Source: Tomocerus qinae
Taxonomy: Eukaryota > Arthropoda > Collembola > Entomobryomorpha > Tomoceridae
NCBI GenBank assembly: GCA_020055645.1
Contig: CM034546.1
Span: 98,146,001-98,210,000, forward strand
DNA length: 64,000 bases
Reading direction: 5' to 3'
Part shown: positions 49,117 to 64,000 of the stretch, one piece after another
Layout of the letters: every line of letters begins with the position of its first letter
Numbering within the stretch: position 1 is the stretch's first letter
Translations under genes and position numbers: made by a program
The notes under the pieces: model-generated
What the model saw: only the letters and a program-made list of their open reading frames with translations
Told to the model about the DNA's origin: nothing
Databases searched by the model: none

Positions 49117-51608
49117 ATGTGGTTTACGGTATTTATTGTTAAAATCATCTTTCCCTTAGTAAGCTCGCAACTTTTATATAACGATTTGACAGAAACATGC
49201 GACAAAGATCATAGTGAGGTCAAACTTAACCCAATCCAGAATAAAATTCAAGAAGTTCTGCTTTATAATTTCAAATGGACGAGACCACCAATAACTGCGA
49301 GAATAATAACGTACGACTCTAAAGAAAATGATGCACGATTCGATTGGAATTCCGTTTCCTGTTGGCCGAAATTATCGGGGAATAAGAGACCGACGGTCCC
49401 AAGCTTAGATCCAAGACGTTTGGGAGTGGGTGCACCTGGCAAAACAGAAATATTTCGCTACGTTATAATAATCTGGCTATTTGACGAAAGCGCAATTGAA
49501 GAACTAAGACATAACATTGCAGATACATTCAATAGACGATGGGATCGAATTGTTTTAATTGCTCCAGAAAAAATAGCTTCTAAAATGTGGTACACGTACG
49601 AGTTTCAAGATCTGAAAGAAAAAACTGTCGTTGTGTATGAAACTGGAGAAATTTGGATAGATCCGTTCGTGTTCGATAATGGTCGAATGGATAAAATCAA
49701 GAGCATGAATGAAAAAAGAGTCTTGATAACTAAAATGGGATCAAATCTCCGTGGACGACATTTAAAGGTGGCTGGATGTGAGTGGCCACCTTGGATTTTC
49801 AAGAAAAGTGGAGAAGTTGGAAGCGAAATTCTAGCTGGAAACCACTATAACATTATTAAAGCGGCCTCTGAACTATTTAACTTCACTTTTGAAACTGCTT
49901 ACTGGGGTGTTGACTACGGTCAGCATCTTGAAAACGATTCTTGGATAGGGATGTACGCCGGCGTATTTTATCCTAAATTCGGCTACCATTTAACGTAAGA
50001 CGTTTCTATTATTGCTTGCATACTTAACTATGAATTTCAAAGGTTGCAATTAATAGGATCTTTATTGTATTTGCAACATTTGGAACACCCACAGATTCTT
50101 TTTGAGGTAAGCAAATATTTCTTTAAATTTATTATTGCTCCAAAACAAGTGGTTACAATATTTCCTGTCGTCTTTAGTCACGATATCGTCTGGTCTTATG
50201 GAGTTGACTATCCCAGCACAATCACCACAGCAGATATCATATTCGTCACAGGTCATCCTCGGACAGAAATCCCATGGAACGCTTTCATGCTGCCTTTTAC
50301 AGAAACTGTATGGGTGTGGACAATCGCCTCGTTTATTGTTCTCGGAGTTTTACAAGGGTAAAACTGTTAACATCTGAATAATAATCATTCTTTCATTCTC
50401 ATCAGCCTCTAATTTTTACTATTGGATTTTCCTCATACAGATTCATAATGTGGCTGAGGGTAGGGAGAAAATGGAAATACATAGTTTATGACAGTGCCGT
50501 ATTTTTACCTTATGCAATGGCGACAGAACAAGGGCTGTGCGATATTCCACCTGGAGTCAGATTGACATGTTTAGTATGGCTGTTAGGATGTACGGTTCTA
50601 GGAACTGGATACCGCAGTACTTTGCGAGCAAATATCGCATTCCCGAAACCAGAAGTAATTCCGCTAACATATGAAGAACTAGGTAATAGACCTGACTATT
50701 TTACAACATTACACACCCAAGGCGCTGTAGAAACAACCTTCATCAAGGAGACACAAACTCCAGCAGTTGTCAAAATAAGGAGGACCATAAAATATGAAAA
50801 AGACGAGGAAAAATGTTTGTACAATACAATTTTGACACGGAAAACTGCCTGCATTACATGGTCACCTTTTATTGAGCAAGTTATCGCTAGGAGTTTCACC
50901 AAAAACAGTAAAGTTGACCCTCTGCTCTATTCCACCAATGCTGCGAAAAGGGTCATGATGTCTTTAGCCTTTCAAAAGAATTCTATGTTTGTCGACTCCT
51001 TTTTTGGAATAACAGCTGGAACTGCAGAATCGGGAATTTTACGGAAATGGGAATTGGAAGTTAATCAGGATTTCAAAGATATGGGCGTTTTGAAAATTAA
51101 AGGAATGAAAGGTAGTGCTCTGTATAATGAACTGGAACGTCTGGAAAATAAAGACGATGGTGACAAACCTCTGACCACTGGCAATTTGAAGATCGTATTC
51201 GGAATACTGCCTCTAGGGTTTGTTTTTGGTGTCGTGCTCTTTGGTATTGAAAAGCTCTATTGGAGCTGTCAAACAAATAAACCTTTCTGGTCACGCACTT
51301 GGTCTCGCTACCAAAACTACAGGAATAAAATCTTCCGGCCATCCAACAAAGGTTTACAAGTAGATCCCGAAAGGAATTCTTCTCCCGTCAGATATGTGTC
51401 TGTGAAAAGCAATTTTGAACATTCATTCCCAAAAAGTTCACCTGAACTGGTAAATCTAGGAGTACGAAGTAAAGGTTTTGACATAAGATACGGTGATATT
51501 GCAAGCAATGAAAATATGACCACTTTGCAGAGGAGGAGGTCGGTTCATCAGCAGAATAAACCCAATTCACCTTTTCCTTCTTACGAAGATAGTTTGGGAA
51601 AAGTTTAA
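49117..51608 (+). CDS. divergent ionotropic receptor (IR), 741 aa
   Basis: IRs are ligand-gated cation channels of the iGluR superfamily used in chemosensation in protostomes. Exons: 49117-49994, 50178-50357 and 50441-51608; the phases agree (2, 2). A signal peptide is likely (MWFTVFIVKIIFPLVSSQ). The ligand-binding lobe includes CEWPPWI and GNHYNIIKAA in exon 1, and VDYPSTITTAD after the first junction. TM1 is about residues 336-356 (TVWVWTIASFIVLGVLQGF). The pore region (FLPYAMATEQGL) leads into TM2 (VWLLGCTVLGTGYRSTLRAN), and TM3 is about 603-625. A long Ser/Arg-rich cytoplasmic tail of over 100 residues follows. The canonical glutamate-binding residues are not evident, as in divergent IRs, and it is not IR25a or IR8a. 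Most of intron 1 is open in one frame; skipping it gives the better alignment. Confidence 0.88.
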
Positions 51609-52477
51609 TTGTACTCCACAATTATGCAAATATAGTGCTGATGCTAAGCAGTAGTAGGTTTTTTGAGGGAAGGTGTTTTTCAAAATACATAAATGCTTAA
51701 ATTAATGTAAAATATTGTAAGAACTACAAGGTAATGATGAAAGCATGGTTGGCAGATTAGGGAGATGATTTCAATTAGGCCCCGGTGAAAATATAAATTA
51801 GAAAATTATTGGAATTTTGCAACAATAAGCAATAACTAAGCTAATAAGCTCATAATATTCTTTTTCTTCACCGCAAATTATTGTACATCTATGCAGATCA
51901 AATGTATGTAACCGAACACGTTTGCTGGCCGTGTTAATTTTTTATGCATCAGGGCATCAGTGGAAATCTCCATTCCACTGCCTAAATTGCTATATTTAGT
52001 AATTCCGTGCTCTAATGGCCAATTATTATTATTTAATGTAAGAATTGCTGTCACATGCCAAGAAAATGCTAATTTAACAAGCTCGTTAACACTGACAGAC
52101 TGCTACTGGTCCCATTTTCATGAAAAATTCAAACCAACTGGTCTCTCTGCATGAAATTGTTTATGTCTAGGCTTTCATTGTGCAAATAGGTGATTTTACT
52201 CGCTAATTAACGCTAATGGTTGTCTCGCTCACTCTAGATAAAAGCTTTATTCATTTATGTAAATTCAAATTTCACAGCAGACACGTCATTACGTAAATCT
52301 AAAACAGTATTCTATTCGTGTTCGACTTATGTGTAAGATCACATCAAATTTTCTATCTGTAAAACGACAAATGTTAAGAAGAGCTAAATAAACAATCCTT
52401 GTGAAATTGCTTTAAAATTTTCTCATTTGCTGATACTTATCAGCGGAATAAGTTCCTATTTTCTAGCCTAGTTTCAG
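51609..52477. other. IR 3' region and upstream region of glutaminase
   Basis: No coding exon is supported. AATAAA at about 52387 could end the receptor transcript. A good acceptor (CCTAGTTTCAG) ends at 52477, just upstream of the glutaminase ATG, so another 5' exon of glutaminase must lie further left, perhaps in this stretch. Confidence 0.5.
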
Positions 52478-52493
52478 ATACTCAAAAATCATA

Positions 52494-55350
52494 ATGGAAG
52501 AAGGAAATTTTTTACTGACTGTAAGTCCTCCAGGTGAAAGTGAGTTTGCTATGAAAAGGAGTCGACGAACATCTGTCGCTTATGTAGATTTTCTTACCAC
52601 GCCCCAAGATCTTCCTTGTGATTACGGAGATGATAGAAGACCATCAGTTCCAATTTATCCTTACGAGGACGAGTAATTCAGAATACATCAAACATACGTA
52701 TTAAATGGCATAAATTCATCTCTGATGGAGCACAAGCTCAAGTAGTACTGGCGATTACATAAAATTAAGCAGACAAACATCTGAATACGATTTTATATGG
52801 TTTTAGAGAGCAAGAAAAAAAAGAAACCATTGATGACACAATTTTTAACATGTTCCAAGATGACAATGGAGAACTGCTCGTGGGAAAGTTTTTAGCAGTG
52901 AGTTTTTGTTGCATCTGTAGTATATTAATAATATTTACATTAATTTTACCCGAAATTGCATGCAAAGGGGTGTATAGTTTAAATCTTGATATCTTGAAAA
53001 TACCCGAATGCTACTCTTGATTACTGAAAATTAATTTGTATGAAAGAGTTTAGAAAATTCGGGATTAAAAAGAACTGACCAGAGGCTTCAAGAGTTGTTC
53101 CAAAATCTTCGTCGGCTGCACAAGGATGAAGAAATCAGATTTCGAGGACGCAATGGAGGGGAATTTGTGGCTTCTATTGAAACATTACGAATTGACAGAG
53201 AAACCTTCAAGGATATCATTTTTCCCAACATAATTATTATTTCAGGTGTTTTTCGTCATCAGTTTGTCATTCCTAAATTCGACGTATTTTGTCAACATAT
53301 CGAAGAATTGTATCTGGAATGTAATGAAATTACGAGTGGAAATATTCCTACAAATTATATCAAGCAAGTTGCCAAAATGGAACCAAATTATTGGGGCGTC
53401 AGCCTTTGTACAATTGATGGACAAAGATACTCCATCGGAGATACAAATGTCCCGGTCCCACTACACTCATGCAGGTAATAATAGGAATAATCAAACAATT
53501 TTATCACAACAATAATAATAGAAACCCTGAAAAAATTGTCTTATTTTCAGCAAGCCGTTTGCTTATGGCATTGCTTTGAACGAGCTCTCAAAGGAAGTTG
53601 TACATAAATATGTAGGACAAGAGCCTTCGGGACATATTTTCAACGAATTGGTTCTTGATAGCCACAGTAAGAAACATAGAATAACATATCCATAATTCTG
53701 CTTCAATCTGCATCTAATTATGCACATGTCTCTTGCTTTAAGCAATGCGTTCATGTGGGTACACGTGCTAATTTTTTGCAATTTGTTTCATATTCATCAA
53801 TGGAAATTAAAACCAAGATCGACCTCACAATCCAATGGTGAATCTTGACTTTCTAATTTTTAACCTTCACATATTGAATATTGAATATCAAATTCAAAGT
53901 TAAATGTATCTCTAGATCAACGCAGGAAGCATTATGGTCCATGCTTTGTTACAGCAGCTGGCAAGACCGGATGTTGCATCATGGGAGAAATACACTTTGA
54001 TCCACGAATCTTTTTTGGTGAGATCTAGTTTGTTTTAAATCAGTTTTCGCAATGCAAATGTAAATTGAGTTTCATGACAATTTTATCTGATTACACAGAA
54101 AATGAGTGGCCATGAATACATTGGATTTAACAATGCTGTTTTTCTTGCCAAGAAGGAAGCTTCCGACAGAAATTTAGCATTGGGGCATTACATGAAAGAA
54201 TACAATTGCTTTCCTCCGGGTACTGATCTCAATGATTGCATAGACTTCTATTTACAGGTCATTTACATATTCTATCTACATCTACTACTACATTAATGTC
54301 AATGTAACCATTATCTGGATTATTTGCTTCTGATTTCCTCACACAAAAGCAAATAAAATTGCTTGAGAAGTTTTTATGGTATTTTATGCTGGTAAACGTA
54401 TTTAGTTAATTATTCTATGATTGTATTATTATCATATAGACGACAAGTTTAGAGGCAACCTGTGAGGTATTTTCAGTGATGGCGGCTACCCTTGCAAATG
54501 GAGGAGTTTGTCCCACGACAGGGGAAATAGCCTTGAAAGGCGATGTCGTTGCAGATGTGTTGTCGATAATGCACTCATGTGGGATGTTTGAATATTCAGG
54601 AAAATTCGGTTTCCAAGTAGGACTGCCTGCCAAATCGTGTATAGGAGGATTAATTATCCTTGTTGTACCGAATGTCTGTGGAATGGCATTATGGTCACCT
54701 AGATTGGATTACTTCCGAAATTCTGCTCGGGGAGTTGCATTTTGCAAAGTAAATTATGTCGTTTTAATTTTTTACATGTAATTTTTGTGTCTATGTAGTC
54801 TATGAAGTATTTTTAAGAGCAAAATTGTCTATTTCAGAAACTTGTGAAAGTTTTCAATTTCCATACATACGACAACATGAAGTTTACAACGGATAAAATC
54901 GACCCAACAAAGTTGAATAGGGATACAAAGGGATCAAATGTTACCAGTTTACTATTTTCTGCAGCACATGGAGATTTGGATTCAATCACTAGGCTTCATT
55001 TATCGGGGGTTGATATGGGGCTGTATGATTGTGACGGACGGACAGCATTACATTTAGCTGCTTGCGAAAATAAGTATGAAGTCGCCGACTATCTTTTGAA
55101 GATTTGCGGTGTCAATCACAGAAGAAGGGATAGGTAATTAAAAAATTTCAAAAGTTATTTTCTAGAAACAAGTGTTGATGTTTTTATTTATTTAACCCTG
55201 CCATTTCTTTCTAACTACAGATTTGGTCACACGCCTTACGATGATGCCATAACGTGTGGCAACGCAGAAATTGCTGAACTACTGCGAACTTGGGTTCCTC
55301 GTCCACATCGAATCTCAGTATCAGACCCCGGGAGAACAAATGAACCTTAG
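52494..55350 (+). CDS. GLS: glutaminase with ankyrin repeats (GLS/KGA type), 609 aa
   Basis: Hydrolyses glutamine to glutamate and ammonia. Exons: 52494-52672, 52807-52897, 53047-53474, 53551-53666, 53818-53837, 53916-54017, 54099-54257, 54440-54748, 54838-55133, 55221-55350. All junctions keep frame. An N-terminal EF-hand-like region ([11 protein letters not shown], then [18 protein letters not shown]) is followed by the serine-dependent beta-lactamase-like domain. There the S-x-x-K pair is S231/K234 (HSCSKP), with QEPSG, HNPM-INAGS (N280) and LPAKS. The ankyrin repeats follow ([11 protein letters not shown], then FGHTPYDDA). Exon 5 has only 20 bases. The N-terminus is acidic and has no mitochondrial presequence. 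An acceptor 16 bases before the ATG shows an upstream exon that may supply one, or this may be a cytosolic form. The acceptor before 53047 (GTATGAAAG) is weak but the alignment demands it. Confidence 0.95.
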
Positions 55351-55498
55351 GGTAGTCTTTGCTATAAATCTGCAATTTATTATTTGATGTTCCTCATGAT
55401 GAAAATTCCTAATTTTAAAGTTCAGTAGATATAACTAGTATTCGTAATGGACATATAGAAGTTACAGAAAAGATTAAAAAATAACTGCAGTTGAGTTT

Positions 55499-55512
55499 AA
55501 TAAATATTTATT
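55499..55512. terminator. palindromic poly(A) signal between convergent genes
   Basis: AATAAATATTTATT reads the same on both strands and so offers AATAAA to both genes. It lies 149 bases past the glutaminase stop and 632 bases past the phospho-lyase stop. For the minus gene another candidate (TTTATT near 55628) is nearer, so shared use is inference. Confidence 0.5.
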
Positions 55513-56143
55513 GATTGAACAATTGTGCTTTTGTACATAAGAAAGTGGCTGTTTTTCATACTGTATCAAATTCAGTGTGCACTGAAATTATCGACTGGGC
55601 TTTTTCGCCATAAATTGACAATTAATTTTTATTTCGCAAATCAATAAGTATAGAGCACGAGTTGTGCATAAAATAAAATAGCTAGCCTATGTATTGTTAT
55701 TACCATAATAATAATTGTATATTTCTACTTATAATGTGTACGTGTAAAGAAATTCCACAAAAATATTTGTACAAGACATGGTTATTTAGGTTTAATTAAC
55801 ATGCTACTTAAGGATGAAGTAGGGAATAGTCCGGAACCGAAATTAAATGAACTATTTGTATAACATAGAGAATTACCAATGTTCCACATAAGACGGAGAG
55901 TAAAAGATTTTGGAAAACACGTATGTAAAGTTAATGTGGATGATCTATATTCTTAATCTACCAGGTGAAAATCCGGCACCATTATAAAGAAATACGTGTA
56001 CGAGAGTTTAAACTCTTTCTTTTTTGAAGTCCACACACTGGATGATTTGTAGATTGTTAAACTACATTTTACATTGTACTTGCTGTTATACCACCTATAT
56101 GTAAGTTATGTGTATTTACAAAATGTGAGATCAAAAAAGTTTT

Positions 56144-62881
<6,738 letters not shown>

Positions 62882-64000
62882 TTTCTAGTGATTTTAAATA
62901 ATCTGTTGTTCTGGAACAAACACTGGATTATCGGTTGACGTAAATCTGTTCTTGGTTTTCTCCTCAGCAGATAAATCGGATGTGATTCCCAACTTGTAGG
63001 TTGATTGAAGTGGAAATCAAGAGCCACGTTCGTGTGAGGGAATCAGCTGGCCTGATGCGACTGCAAATAAAAGTCGATGGATTTCAGGTTATATAGTGCA
63101 AGAAAGTATAACTCGACTGCTTCTGCCTTGTGAAGTCTCAACTCAAATCGCAGTCGCCTTGCATGTCGCTTACTAATGCTCTATATAATATAGCTTCTGT
63201 GCACCGAATAGTTCGTGTTCAGCTTAAACATCAGACGGGTATTACTCTGTTCTGTAATAGACTATGAAATACGTTTAGACAAAATGGGCTAATGAATACA
63301 AATACTCATATATGTAGATATAGTATATACATAGCAAAATATACTAGTACACATAGTAGAGAGTACAGAATCACAGACAGCACGGTTCATAGCTAACAAA
63401 GTTCGGAAAGTTTTCTATTTTATTAGTATGTGACTATTTGACTGTACTTGGGTAGTTTGAATATCTCCGTCACTCGTTCATGTCATGCAAATGTGTACAC
63501 TCTACGCTGTCTCAATTCTTTTGTCTCCTAAAGTACAACATCAAATGAGAGCTGAGTCTTTCTGTCTGACTTTGTGTAACGTAATCAAATACAATTCAAC
63601 ACATTGCTCATGAAAACTATTCTCTTGCGCATATACTAATGGATATAGTAACTATCAACCTTCTTTACTTTAGTATTTTTCAGCTAATGACTAGTTTACG
63701 GAACTGTATTGTATTTTTGTCTTAATTAGAAAGCTTTATACATCATTCTGCCTACTCGATGTCAATGTAAACGCATTGAGGTGTGTACATGAATTAATAA
63801 TTTCAATGACTATGTAAACTCAATAGAAATTGAATTTTGAATGCGAATGCTCACTAATGACGATGATATGCTGTGGATATGCCATATACTCTAAAATGTA
63901 TCATGTCCTATTCCATCATTGCATATTATTTATGCATATTGGGTATGGCATTAATTTTCGAAAGCTAGCAAACAGTTTTTCAATAAGGTTAGTCTAATTC
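62882..64000. other. upstream region of the phospho-lyase gene
   Basis: Contains the 5' leader and promoter region of the minus-strand gene. No clear TATA box or other element can be assigned, and no further coding sequence is seen up to the window edge. Confidence 0.5.

Overview
This window looks like a piece of a nuclear genome from a protostome, most likely an arthropod. The reasons are AT-rich non-coding DNA, short GT-AG introns, a divergent ionotropic receptor (a family known only from protostomes) and several metazoan metabolic genes. Nothing in it looks bacterial. Gene models were built by reading splice sites and reading frames by eye. In the five main gene models every junction keeps the frame.

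Layout. Positions 1-15,100 are dominated by mobile DNA: an R2-superclade non-LTR retrotransposon with an open 967-residue ORF (2399-5302, minus); a complete-looking DNA transposon with 48-bp inverted ends, an ATTT target-site duplication and a two-exon transposase (7543-9894); and a decayed THAP-domain transposon (12558-15075). The THAP element carries an internal exon-scale duplication and two nested hAT-like MITEs. Between the second and third elements lies an acidic first coding exon of an unidentified minus-strand gene (12045-11799). Positions 15,100-36,208 hold a long-chain acyl-CoA synthetase gene (ACSL family, plus). Its large 5' introns contain at least one further alternative first coding exon (28949-29026). 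Positions 41,133-46,842 hold an unrecognised gene for a single-pass membrane protein with about six related helical repeats, spread over exons that are nearly all symmetrical phase 1-1. Then follow an ionotropic receptor (49117-51608, plus), a glutaminase with C-terminal ankyrin repeats (52494-55350, plus) and, convergent with it, a class-III PLP enzyme of the ethanolamine-phosphate / phosphohydroxylysine phospho-lyase family (62881-56144, minus). Two MITE-like hairpins sit in introns of the last gene and one short hairpin in an intron of the repeat gene.

How the genes relate. ACSL activates fatty acids, the phospho-lyase breaks down a lipid headgroup intermediate, and glutaminase feeds glutamate metabolism. 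They are ordinary metabolic neighbours and nothing shows that they act together. The least explained item is the membrane-anchored helical-repeat gene. The best-defined new mobile element is the transposon with ATTT duplications.
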